From: Bacillota bacterium
GTDB taxonomy: Bacteria; Bacillota; Clostridia; Acetivibrionales; DSM-1351
Direction of reading: 5' to 3'
DNA length: 64,000 nt
Assembly: GCA_023390335.1 (NCBI GenBank)
Contig: JAEWCZ010000024.1
Span: 62,001 to 126,000 of the forward strand
Shown in pieces: positions 54,277 through 63,052 of the stretch (position 1 is its first letter; each line of letters begins with the position of its first letter). A model generated the notes under the pieces. The model searched no databases and had not been told where the DNA came from. It saw nothing but the letters and a program-made list of their open reading frames with translations. The translations under genes were made by a program, and so were the position numbers.

Positions 54277-56040
54277 TTATTTATATATAGGTCCATATGC
54301 CTCACAAGCTCTGTAATCGGCTCCTTCCAAATCCTTTGTACCAAAGGCTGCGAAGCTGTGTGGACGGTAAATATCCTTATCCTCAATATTATGAAGTGAT
54401 ACAGGTATTCTGAGCATACTCGCTAGAGTAATAAGATCTTTTCCTATATGCCCATAACTAAAAGCACCATGATTAGCACCCCAATTGGCCATTACAGAAT
54501 ATACATTCTCAAATCCACTGCATCCCAAACGTGGAACAAACCAAGTTGTAGGCCAGGTTCTATCGGTTCTCTCATCCAGTATCCTATGAGTTTCATCATC
54601 AAGTGTAATAGTATGTCCTTCAGCTATTTGTAAAACAGGTCCGACTCCCTGAACCAGGTTTAATCTGATTAATGTTACAGGCATTTCGCTATGTGTTTTG
54701 AAATGTGATGAGAAGCCTCCCCCTCTGAAATACCCCAGATTCGCAGGACACCAATCTACAGCAGATAATATTGCTTTAGTATCCTCATCATTGATTTTCC
54801 ACCATTGTTTTATAAGAGCATTCCCTTGCTCGTCTTTTGCCAATCCTGTACCATCTAAAGCAGCTGCACCGCTATTTATTAAGTGAATAAACCCGTTGGA
54901 AGCCATTCCCTCAGGTTTCTTACCAGTCACTTTCTGTACCGCCTCGGGGCTCCAATAGGTTCTTACATCAGCAAAGACACTGGCTGTCCCGGTAAGTAGC
55001 TTTCCAAATAGCATTGAAATCCCATTTAGACTGTCGTTTTCTGTCGCAAGTATGGTGGGTTCTTTTTTACCATTCCAATCAAAGCTTGAATTAAGAATAG
55101 CTTCACTGAAATCACCGTTTGGCAGCCAGTCGGTCCACATTCTCTGGCCCTGAAAACCTCCAAGAATTGCATTCTTACCCATGGCCTCTTCGTGGAAGCC
55201 CATCTCAGCCAGGACCGGATTTCCCAAAAGTATATCCTTTATTACAAGGGTCATTTTAACAACGAATTCCCATTCATTAGCTTTTTCTTCGTTTGAATGT
55301 TTTATATTATCAGGATTCGGATCATACCCTTCCTTACAGTTTTCCTTCGCCCATGTCAGAGCTTTTTTGTATTCATTCTGATCAAAGATACCTTTTTCAA
55401 CTCTCCTCAGTATTTCGGTCATATCTACCCATTCAGCTCTAATACCAAAGTACTTTTGTAGAAAATCAGGATCACAGAATGAGCCCATAATTCCCATGGA
55501 AACAGAACCAAGATTGACATATGATTTATTCCTCATTAATCCTACTGCAATGGCACACTTCCCAAATCTCAATATTTTTTCACTAACGTCTTCCGGTATG
55601 TCTGTGTTGTTGCTATCCTGAACATCCTTTCCATAAATTGCGAAGGCAGGCAGACCTTTCTGGGCATGAGCAGCCATTACTGCTGCAAGGTATACAGCAC
55701 CTGGTCTTTCTGTGCCATTAAAGCCCCATACCGCCTTTACGGTCAGTGGGTCCATATCCATGGTTTCACTTCCGTAGCACCAGCAGGGAGTAACGGATAA
55801 GGTTGCACAAACACCCTCCTTTGTAAACTTATCTGCACATTGAGCCGCTTCTAAGCCACCGCCGATTGTTGTATCGGCTATAACACATTGAACCGGGCTG
55901 CCATCAGGGTATACAAGACTTCTTTCAATTAACTCTGCAGCTGAACGGGCCATATCCATTGTCTGTTTTTCCAAGCTTTCTCTTACTCCACCCCATCGGC
56001 CATCTATTGTAGGCCTAATACCTATTTTAGGATATTTCAT
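54277..56040 (-). CDS. fucI: L-fucose isomerase
   Basis: A 587-residue enzyme that converts L-fucose to L-fuculose. The full-length FucI fold is visible: IGIRPTIDGRWGGVRES, IADTTIGGGLEAAQC, AVWGFNGTERPGAVYL, ATENDSLNG (metal-binding Glu) and FADVRTYW (metal-binding Asp). Mn2+ is expected. ACGGAGGGA precedes the ATG. Last gene of the minus-strand fucose operon. Confidence 0.96.
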   Translation of the reverse strand: MKYPKIGIRPTIDGRWGGVRESLEKQTMDMARSAAELIERSLVYPDGSPVQCVIADTTIGGGLEAAQCADKFTKEGVCATLSVTPCWCYGSETMDMDPLTVKAVWGFNGTERPGAVYLAAVMAAHAQKGLPAFAIYGKDVQDSNNTDIPEDVSEKILRFGKCAIAVGLMRNKSYVNLGSVSMGIMGSFCDPDFLQKYFGIRAEWVDMTEILRRVEKGIFDQNEYKKALTWAKENCKEGYDPNPDNIKHSNEEKANEWEFVVKMTLVIKDILLGNPVLAEMGFHEEAMGKNAILGGFQGQRMWTDWLPNGDFSEAILNSSFDWNGKKEPTILATENDSLNGISMLFGKLLTGTASVFADVRTYWSPEAVQKVTGKKPEGMASNGFIHLINSGAAALDGTGLAKDEQGNALIKQWWKINDEDTKAILSAVDWCPANLGYFRGGGFSSHFKTHSEMPVTLIRLNLVQGVGPVLQIAEGHTITLDDETHRILDERTDRTWPTTWFVPRLGCSGFENVYSVMANWGANHGAFSYGHIGKDLITLASMLRIPVSLHNIEDKDIYRPHSFAAFGTKDLEGADYRACEAYGPIYK

Positions 56041-56076
56041 AAATCTCCCTCCGTGTTTTAAAATAATTTAGATAGA

Positions 56077-57549
56077 TCAGTTTTTAGTAAAGTCGTTTAA
56101 AATTAAAGCTCTATAGTCGGAATACTTGGAATTCCATATTTCATGTTCATATGATTGATAGGTTTCATTTCTAAATGATGCTTTGACAAGTTTACGTCCT
56201 TCCTTGATATTGCTTATCTCACCTCTGGCTATTAGCTGTATTAGAATATTACCGATCGCTGTGGCCTCAACAGGTCCTGCAACAACTTCTAACCCGGTTG
56301 CTTCGGCGGTAAGTTGACAGAGAAGACTATCTCTCGATCCGCCTCCGATAATGTGAAGTTTTTTATAGTCCCTGCGAAGACATTCGCTTAATTGGTCATA
56401 AGTATATCTGTACTTCATCGCAAGGCTTTCGTATATGCACCTAACAATTTCTCCGTCCTTCTCAGGGACTGCTTGCCCCGTTTTTAAGGCGTATTCTCTT
56501 ATTTTAAGAGGTATATTCCCCGGAGACAAAAACATTTCCGCATTGGTATCTATATAGCATTTGAAGGGTTCCGATTCTCTTGCCATCTGCTCAATATAAT
56601 CGTAGGAATAAAGCTTACCTTCTTTTTCAAATTGACGTTTGGTTTCCTGAAGCAACCAGGTTCCAGTGAGGTTTTTTAAAAATCTTGTAGTACCGTTTAT
56701 TCCTATTTCATTAGTAATATTATACTCCATTGTTTTTTTTGTAATAACAGGTTCCTTGAGTTCAGTACCAAAGAGTGCCCACGTGCCGCAGGAAATGAAC
56801 AGGAAGTCCTGTTCTGCTGGAACGGCTGCTACTGCACAGGCTGTATCATGGCCACATACCGCAATTACAGATTTTTTATCAATTTTTAGTTCTTTTACTA
56901 GTTCTTCCCTCAGTACCCCGACTTCAGTACCTGCCTGAATTAAGTCGGGCAGGACGTTTTCGCTAATACCCAGCGTATTAAGTATATATCGACACCACTG
57001 TTTACCAAAGGGGTCCAATAATCCTGTTGTGGATGCGATACTAATCTCTGCAACCTTTTTGCCGGTAAGAAAATAATTAAAGAGGTCTGGCATCAATAAA
57101 ACTTTATCGGTCTTACTCAATATTTCTTTATTCATCAGCAAATCCGAATACAACTGAAATACAGTATTTATCTCCATTATCTGATTCCCGGTCAGGCTGT
57201 ATAGTTTATCTTCGTCAATTAATTCTGAAACCTTTTTGACTATCCCATTAGTTCTGGAATCACGGTAATTCAAAGGTTTCCTTATCAAACTCCCCTCGAA
57301 GTCTATTAATCCATAGTCAACTCCCCAGGTATCAATCCCAATACTATCATAATCCTGAGAAATGCATAACGCCTTTTTAACTTCTCCAAACAGCTTTTCT
57401 ATGTCCCAGAAGATATGATCGTTCTCGATTATGGGATTATTAACAAACCTATATATTTCCTTTAATTCAATAACACCATTGTTTAGATGACCAATTACCG
57501 CTCTCCCGCTGGAAGCGCCGAAATCAAGTGCTAGAACTCCTTTTGACAT
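56077..57549 (-). CDS. FGGY carbohydrate kinase (RhaB-like, probable L-fuculokinase)
   Basis: A 490-residue FGGY kinase. The N-terminal phosphate motif is LALDFGASSGRAVIG, the catalytic-base region is GIDTWGVDYGLID, and the C-terminal ATP region is HIIGGGSRDSLLCQLTA. By sequence type it is closest to rhamnulokinase, but it is located between an L-fucose isomerase and a fuculose-1-phosphate aldolase-type gene. A fuculokinase role is therefore an inference from context. GGAGGGTGT precedes the ATG. Confidence 0.9.
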   Translation of the reverse strand: MSKGVLALDFGASSGRAVIGHLNNGVIELKEIYRFVNNPIIENDHIFWDIEKLFGEVKKALCISQDYDSIGIDTWGVDYGLIDFEGSLIRKPLNYRDSRTNGIVKKVSELIDEDKLYSLTGNQIMEINTVFQLYSDLLMNKEILSKTDKVLLMPDLFNYFLTGKKVAEISIASTTGLLDPFGKQWCRYILNTLGISENVLPDLIQAGTEVGVLREELVKELKIDKKSVIAVCGHDTACAVAAVPAEQDFLFISCGTWALFGTELKEPVITKKTMEYNITNEIGINGTTRFLKNLTGTWLLQETKRQFEKEGKLYSYDYIEQMARESEPFKCYIDTNAEMFLSPGNIPLKIREYALKTGQAVPEKDGEIVRCIYESLAMKYRYTYDQLSECLRRDYKKLHIIGGGSRDSLLCQLTAEATGLEVVAGPVEATAIGNILIQLIARGEISNIKEGRKLVKASFRNETYQSYEHEIWNSKYSDYRALILNDFTKN

Positions 57550-57638
57550 ACACCCTCCCCAGCCATGTTACAGTTTAAATCCGTATTGAGGCTACAAAAA
57601 ATTTAAAAACTTTTTCAAATTGCAATTAACAGCAAGGT

Positions 57639-58319
57639 TTAAATATTAAATTTAACATATCCAGGATGTTTTCCCGTTACCTTGTAATCTTTTCTCATAC
57701 TTATTAGTCTGTCAATATTATTTCTGGATATTTCCTTTTCACCGCCCAACATCTGTGCAACAAAACTGGTTTTAGCCCATAACTCTAGTGTTTCCATTCT
57801 ATAGTATGCGGTGATAAGATCAGCACCAACCGTCAAAGCTCCATGATTTTCCAACAGTACTACATCATGATTGGGAAGTAATGGAGCAATGGATTCAGGA
57901 ACTTCGTCTGTAGATGGTGTACCGTAAGGGGCTATAGGAACAGCACCGATAGCTATTACACATTCAATAAGCGAGTAAGTGTCTAATGCCTTATGTGCTA
58001 ATGCAAAACCTGTTGCAGTAGGAGGATGTGCATGAACCACTGCTCCAATATCAGGCCTCTCCTTATAGCATCTAAGATGCATTTTTATTTCACTTGAGGG
58101 TTTATAGCCTTCTATTGCCTCGATTATTTCTCCATTTTTATTGATTTTTACCAACTTATCCGGTTCCATAAAGCTTTTGCTTATTCCTGTGGGTGTTGCA
58201 AGAAAAGTGTTTTCATCAAGCTTTACCGAAATATTTCCATCATTAGCGGCAACCCAGCCCTGCTGCCACATCCTGCTACAAATTTCACAAATCTGCTTCC
58301 TTAATTCATTTTCGTTCAT
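57639..58319 (-). CDS. fucA: L-fuculose-phosphate aldolase (class II, AraD/FucA family)
   Basis: A 226-residue aldolase that cleaves L-fuculose-1-phosphate to DHAP and L-lactaldehyde. Zinc ligands are in VVHAHPPTATG (two His) and ENHGALTVG (His). The Glu in PSSEIKMHLRC is the likely catalytic residue. AGGAGG precedes the ATG. First gene of the operon. RhaD-type aldolase or epimerase activity is less likely given the FucI neighbour. Confidence 0.9.
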   Translation of the reverse strand: MNENELRKQICEICSRMWQQGWVAANDGNISVKLDENTFLATPTGISKSFMEPDKLVKINKNGEIIEAIEGYKPSSEIKMHLRCYKERPDIGAVVHAHPPTATGFALAHKALDTYSLIECVIAIGAVPIAPYGTPSTDEVPESIAPLLPNHDVVLLENHGALTVGADLITAYYRMETLELWAKTSFVAQMLGGEKEISRNNIDRLISMRKDYKVTGKHPGYVKFNI

Positions 58320-58529
58320 GTTAACCTCCTAAGGTTAAATATTTTTATTGTCTTACAAATGTCCTCTTAAAAGGATTTCACTGTTATTTAATTCATAAGA
58401 TTTCAATTACATTATAATACTTTCAAACTATTTGTTTATATTTGAACGCTTTTTTGATAGAATTCTACTATAAACTTAGTTTTTATTCATTATTGTTCAT
58501 ATATGTGCAAAAATTTGGGGGTAAAATCA
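58320..58529. promoter_or_regulatory. Divergent promoter region of the fucose operon and deoR
   Basis: On the minus strand a TATAAT -10 lies at 58416-58411, about 92 bases from the fucA start; the -35 is weak. Repeats such as TTCATTATTGTTCATATA (58487-58504) and TTTGTTTATATTTGAAC could be DeoR operators, as such regulators often bind repeats here. No gene is present. Confidence 0.5.
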
Positions 58530-59285
58530 ATGTATTCAATGGAAAGAGCTGAAAAAATAATTGAAATTTTAAGAACCAAAAAACACGTCTCTACAAAGTA
58601 TCTTAGTGATAAGCTCTATACAAGTGTTTCAACCATTCGAAGAGATATTCTTGAGTTGGAGAAGTCAGGTATGGTTGTAAGAAGTCATGGCGGGGTCACC
58701 CTAATACCCAGTTCAAATATTGAGTATTCCTATATATTCAGAGAAATGGAACATAAAAAAGAAAAGAATTATATTTGTAATATTGCTCTGGACTTTATAT
58801 CAAATGGTTATGCCCTGTTTTTAGATTCCAGCAGTACTGTAAGCAATATCTGTCCTATGCTTCACAAGTATACAAACTTAACCGTAGTAACAAACGGCGT
58901 TAAAAATGCATTGGAGCTTGCACAGATGGACTCCATAACAACCTTTATTACAGGAGGTCAGTTAAAGCAGGGGTCTACATCAGTGGTTGGTGAATTGACC
59001 GGAAGTTTTATTGATAATTTTCATGCGGATCTTTCTATTATATCCTGTAGGGGTATCAATGAAGATGGAGTGTATGAAGCAAATCAGATCCAGGCGCTTG
59101 TAAAGCAACATATGATAAGGAATTCCAAAGCAACGATTTTGCTGTGTGACAGCAGTAAATTTGAGCAATCACATTTTTATAAGTTAAGTACTTTTAAAGA
59201 AATTACAGCTATAATAACGAATAAACAGCCATGCCCTAAAATCCTTAACAGAATTCTTGAACACGACTGTGAAGTGCTTTATTGA
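58530..59285 (+). CDS. DeoR-family transcriptional regulator
   Basis: A 251-residue regulator with an N-terminal winged helix (HVSTKYLSDKLYTSVSTIRRDILELEKSG in parts, about 20-50) and a DeoR sensor domain that binds a phosphorylated sugar (LFLDSSSTVSNICPML, TNGVKNALELAQM, LCDSSKFEQSHFYK). The start is at ATG 58530 with GGGGG upstream. It is divergent from the fucose operon and is the natural regulator, with fuculose-1-phosphate as likely inducer. The latter is inference. Confidence 0.9.
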   Translation: MYSMERAEKIIEILRTKKHVSTKYLSDKLYTSVSTIRRDILELEKSGMVVRSHGGVTLIPSSNIEYSYIFREMEHKKEKNYICNIALDFISNGYALFLDSSSTVSNICPMLHKYTNLTVVTNGVKNALELAQMDSITTFITGGQLKQGSTSVVGELTGSFIDNFHADLSIISCRGINEDGVYEANQIQALVKQHMIRNSKATILLCDSSKFEQSHFYKLSTFKEITAIITNKQPCPKILNRILEHDCEVLY

Positions 59286-59642
59286 GGAGTAGTAGTCGTC
59301 AACAACGATATGGATGTGCTTGCTAAAATAATGAAAAACCGCATTACATGTATAAAGTTGTAGTTAACCATAATGATTATTATAATAATTCTAAAAATCC
59401 CTATCAGAATTCAAATATATTCTTATAAATAATTGTGATATTATTGAATTCAAAGTGTAGGATTATGTCTACTTAGTTCAGATTTTACATCGTATAGACA
59501 TTTGATGATTAAGGTGATAATATATAAATAAGCTAAACGTTTCGCTCTAAAATATTCGACAACATAGAGTAATTAACGTAAAAGACGTAAATGCTATATT
59601 TATAATGTAAAAAGAAAACTTTATCTGCAGGGGGAGCTTCTG
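59286..59642. promoter_or_regulatory. Intergenic region upstream of the two-component genes
   Basis: No gene is present. Two promoter-like pairs with 17-base spacing occur: TTGTAG (59358) with TATAAT (59381), and TTGATG (59502) with TAAATA (59525). The second is closer to the start at 59643. AAACGTTT near 59535 is a palindrome of unclear meaning. Confidence 0.35.
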
Positions 59643-61286
59643 ATGTACAAATTACTGGTTGTAGATGATGAAGAGGAAGTGAGACAAGGTTTAATTCTAA
59701 GGATGGAATGGAACAAGTACAACTGCGAGGTTATCGGAGAAGCCCAGAATGGCATGGAGGCTCTGGATATGATAGAGGAAAACGTTCCTGATATAATCAT
59801 TACCGACATATCAATGCCATTGATGAATGGATTACAACTTTCTGAACACATACAACTTAATTATCCCACTGTAAAAACAATAATATTAACAGGTTTTGAC
59901 GATTTTAATTATGCTCAGCAGGCTATAAAATTCGGAGTTGAGGATTATGTTCTTAAACCTGTCCTGCCAAAAGATATTGATGACCTAATGATAAAGGTGA
60001 AAAATAAGCTTGATTATGAAATAGAGCAAAAAGAAAATATAATTAAACTCAAAGAACATTTTAATGAAAGTCTTCCGGTAATAAGAGAAAAGTTTCTTTC
60101 TATGCTCATTGAAGGATATAACGATGACAATAAAGTAAGAAGTAAAATAGCTTTTTTCAGTTTGAATTTAGTTGGCGACTGTTTCGTAGTTGCTGCTACG
60201 AATATTGATAACAGTAATGGTGATGATAAAATTTTTGATAATAATGATACAGAATTAATGCGTTATGCAGTGATGAATATTGCAAAAGAAATAACTGATA
60301 AATATCGTATGGGAGAAGCCTTGTTTCATCATGGCGAGCTGGTTTTTATTTTTAGCATTAATGGTAATGGTTATCAAAGCTGTGACAAGGATACTATTTA
60401 TAGGAAGATTTATTCTATATTGGAGGAAATACGTCAGAATGTCGAAAAATATCTCAAACTTACTGTTACAATAGGTGTAGGAAACGTTATCAAGACACTT
60501 GATCGGCTAAAGGAGTCATATAAATCAGCATTATCCGCCCTTGAATATAAACTGGTTATGGGCACCAGCAAAATAATATTTATTGAAGACCTTGAGCCAA
60601 AGAAAAAAGAAGTAATCGCCTTTGATGAACTCAAAGAAAATCAATTGATTTCTGCAATAAAGTTTGGCACAGAAAATGAAATAAATAAGGTCGTAGAACA
60701 ACTGTTTAATAACCTAACAGGGACACAGGCTGCTATTAAAGAATATCAGCTCTACTTTATTGAAATAGTTGCTGCTATTTCCAAAATATGCAGAGACTTT
60801 GATATTGATACTGGCGAAATTCTTGGAGTAAAGACAAATCTTTATGTAGAAATTCTGGAATTCAACTCTTTTGATAAATTGAAAGCATGGGTGTCAGAAA
60901 TCTGCATTAAATTAATGAAATTCATGTCAGCAACGAGGCAAAATTCTACTCAACTATTACTTAAGAAGGCTAAGGACTATGTGCTAGGAAACTACGGTGA
61001 TGCAACTTTGAGCATCCAAAAGGTAGCGGACTATTTATATATCAGTTCAAGCTATCTTAGTATGATTTTCAAAAAGGAGACCGGTGACACTTTTCTGAAA
61101 TACCTTGTAAGGGTAAGGCTTAACATTGCGATTGAATTACTGAAAGGACCGTATAAGACTGCCGAAATAGCAGAGCGTGTCGGATACCCTGATATCAGCT
61201 ATTTTAGTTACTTCTTCAAAAAGAACTACGGTATATCACCAAGGGAATTCAGAAATAATATCAATAAAAAGGAGTCTTTAATTTGA
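59643..61286 (+). CDS. YesN-like response regulator with AraC-type HTH
   Basis: A 547-residue regulator. The receiver domain (1-120) has DDE at 8-10, phosphoacceptor Asp55 in ITDISMPLMNG and Lys in VLKPVLP. A long middle region (about 130-430) links to a C-terminal AraC/XylS HTH pair (about 440-545; VADYLYISSSYLSMIFKKETGDTF and IAERVGYPDISYFSYFFKKNYG in parts). It probably activates sugar uptake or catabolic genes. GGGGGAG precedes the ATG. Overlaps the sensor gene by four bases. Confidence 0.94.
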   Translation: MYKLLVVDDEEEVRQGLILRMEWNKYNCEVIGEAQNGMEALDMIEENVPDIIITDISMPLMNGLQLSEHIQLNYPTVKTIILTGFDDFNYAQQAIKFGVEDYVLKPVLPKDIDDLMIKVKNKLDYEIEQKENIIKLKEHFNESLPVIREKFLSMLIEGYNDDNKVRSKIAFFSLNLVGDCFVVAATNIDNSNGDDKIFDNNDTELMRYAVMNIAKEITDKYRMGEALFHHGELVFIFSINGNGYQSCDKDTIYRKIYSILEEIRQNVEKYLKLTVTIGVGNVIKTLDRLKESYKSALSALEYKLVMGTSKIIFIEDLEPKKKEVIAFDELKENQLISAIKFGTENEINKVVEQLFNNLTGTQAAIKEYQLYFIEIVAAISKICRDFDIDTGEILGVKTNLYVEILEFNSFDKLKAWVSEICIKLMKFMSATRQNSTQLLLKKAKDYVLGNYGDATLSIQKVADYLYISSSYLSMIFKKETGDTFLKYLVRVRLNIAIELLKGPYKTAEIAERVGYPDISYFSYFFKKNYGISPREFRNNINKKESLI

Positions 61287-63037
61287 AATTTAAGATTTCT
61301 GATATAATTAGCAAATTCAGGTTAAACAGCATACAATCCATAATGGCTCTCTCCTTTACGGCAGTCATAATTCTTTCAAATGTAATAATTAGTTTTGCAT
61401 TGTACGGAATGTTTTCTGAAAACGCAGAGGAGAGAGCAGCTTTTAGTACACAACAAATAATGAATCAGGTAAATATAAACCTTGAGGTTTACCTAAAAGG
61501 TATGATTGAAATATCTGATATCATTCGTAGTAATTTTGAGGGTGAAACAATTGAGAACAACAAGAGTATCATCAGTTTACTTGAAGTCACCTCAAAATTG
61601 AGAAAAGACATAGTAACAGTAGCTGTTTACAAAAAAGATGGACAGTTACTGATAAGTTATCCCAACGGCAATTTTGAGCAAAGTATATCTGTGCTTGAGC
61701 AAGATTGGTTCAGGAGTTCACTTCAAAATCCTATTGGCTATATATTTAATCCTCCACATGTTCAAAGACTTTTCCAGGGGAAAAGACCGTGGGTTGTTTC
61801 TTTGTGCAGAGGTAGCTCTCTCTATGGAAATGACGGAAAGCTTCAGGAACGGGTAGTCATGGTAGACATGAATTTCAGCGTGATAGAACAGCTATGTAAG
61901 AATGTAAGCCTTGGAAAAACAGGATATATATACATCATAGATAACAACGGAAGAATAATTTATCATCCTCAGCAACAGCTTATTTACACTGGATTAAAAA
62001 GTGAAAATATCAATGATGCACTTAAGAAAAATTCAGGTTCATTTTTTGATAAATTTCAGGGTAAAAAAAGGATTATGACAGTACAAAACATAAGCTATGC
62101 CGGGTGGAAAATGGTGGGTATTAGCTACGTAGATGAATTAACAGAAAACAAAAGAAATTTTGAAAATTATCTTATTCTTATTATTGCTTTGGGCATAGTA
62201 TTTGAAATCCTGGCTTCAATCTACATATCTCAAAAAGTTTCACAGCCCATAAAGAGACTCGAAAGGCAGATGAAGCAGGTCGAGAATGGAGATTTTTCTA
62301 TATCTGTAGATGTAAAAGGTGAAGATGAAGTTAAAAGACTGTCAAAATCCTTTAATATGATGGTTTCTAAGATAAAGCAGCTGATGGAAGAAATTATAAG
62401 AGAGCAGGAGGAAAAGCGCCGAAGTGAGTTTAAGGCACTTCAAGCCCAGATTAATCCTCATTTTTTATATAATACTTTGGATTCAATAATATGGATGAAT
62501 GAGAATCGGGAATATGAGGGGGTAACAAAAATGGTTGCGGCCCTTGCTCAGTTTTTTCGTGTTAGTATCAGTAAAGGTAGAGAGTTTATAAGAATAGGTG
62601 ATGAAATTGAGCATGCAAGGAGTTACCTTATTATTCAGAACGTACGGTATAAAGATAAGTTTGAATTTATAATAGAGGCTGAACAGGGGATACTTCACTG
62701 TAAAACGATAAAGCTCATATTGCAACCAATAATTGAAAATGCTATTTATCATGGCATAAACAACCTACAGGAAAAGGGTGAAATATTAATCAAGGTTTAC
62801 AGTCAAGGAGACAGTATCGTTTTCAGCGTATCGGATAACGGCTACGGAATTAAACCGTCAGTTTTAAAAGGTATACTGGAGAAAGAACCTCAAAGTGACT
62901 CTTCTTCAGGAGTTGGTCTGAAAAATGTCAATGAAAGAATAAAGCTTTCCTATGGGGATGAATACGGTATTACAATCCACAGTGAATTGGACGTTGGGAC
63001 AACAGTAGTGGTACGCATACCGACCATAACTGATTAG
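61283..63037 (+). CDS. YesM-like sensor histidine kinase
   Basis: A 584-residue membrane kinase. TM1 (about 17-38), an extracellular dCache-like sensor (about 40-288; WFRSSLQNPIGYIF), TM2 (about 290-312), HAMP (312-365) and a His_kinase domain of the YesM/LytS type. The phosphoacceptor His393 is in LQAQINPHFLYNTLD, followed by a HATPase with NAIYHGINN and SDNGYGI. A TTG start is coupled to the regulator stop; AAAAGGAG lies upstream. The ligand is probably a sugar, possibly delivered by the downstream binding protein. Confidence 0.94.
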   Translation: MKFKISDIISKFRLNSIQSIMALSFTAVIILSNVIISFALYGMFSENAEERAAFSTQQIMNQVNINLEVYLKGMIEISDIIRSNFEGETIENNKSIISLLEVTSKLRKDIVTVAVYKKDGQLLISYPNGNFEQSISVLEQDWFRSSLQNPIGYIFNPPHVQRLFQGKRPWVVSLCRGSSLYGNDGKLQERVVMVDMNFSVIEQLCKNVSLGKTGYIYIIDNNGRIIYHPQQQLIYTGLKSENINDALKKNSGSFFDKFQGKKRIMTVQNISYAGWKMVGISYVDELTENKRNFENYLILIIALGIVFEILASIYISQKVSQPIKRLERQMKQVENGDFSISVDVKGEDEVKRLSKSFNMMVSKIKQLMEEIIREQEEKRRSEFKALQAQINPHFLYNTLDSIIWMNENREYEGVTKMVAALAQFFRVSISKGREFIRIGDEIEHARSYLIIQNVRYKDKFEFIIEAEQGILHCKTIKLILQPIIENAIYHGINNLQEKGEILIKVYSQGDSIVFSVSDNGYGIKPSVLKGILEKEPQSDSSSGVGLKNVNERIKLSYGDEYGITIHSELDVGTTVVVRIPTITD

Positions 63038-63052
63038 TAATGGAGGTTAAGC

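Noticed and set aside
59531..59546. CcpA catabolite site around AAACGTTTCGC
   Set aside because: It fits the cre consensus only in part and lacks the flanking bases.
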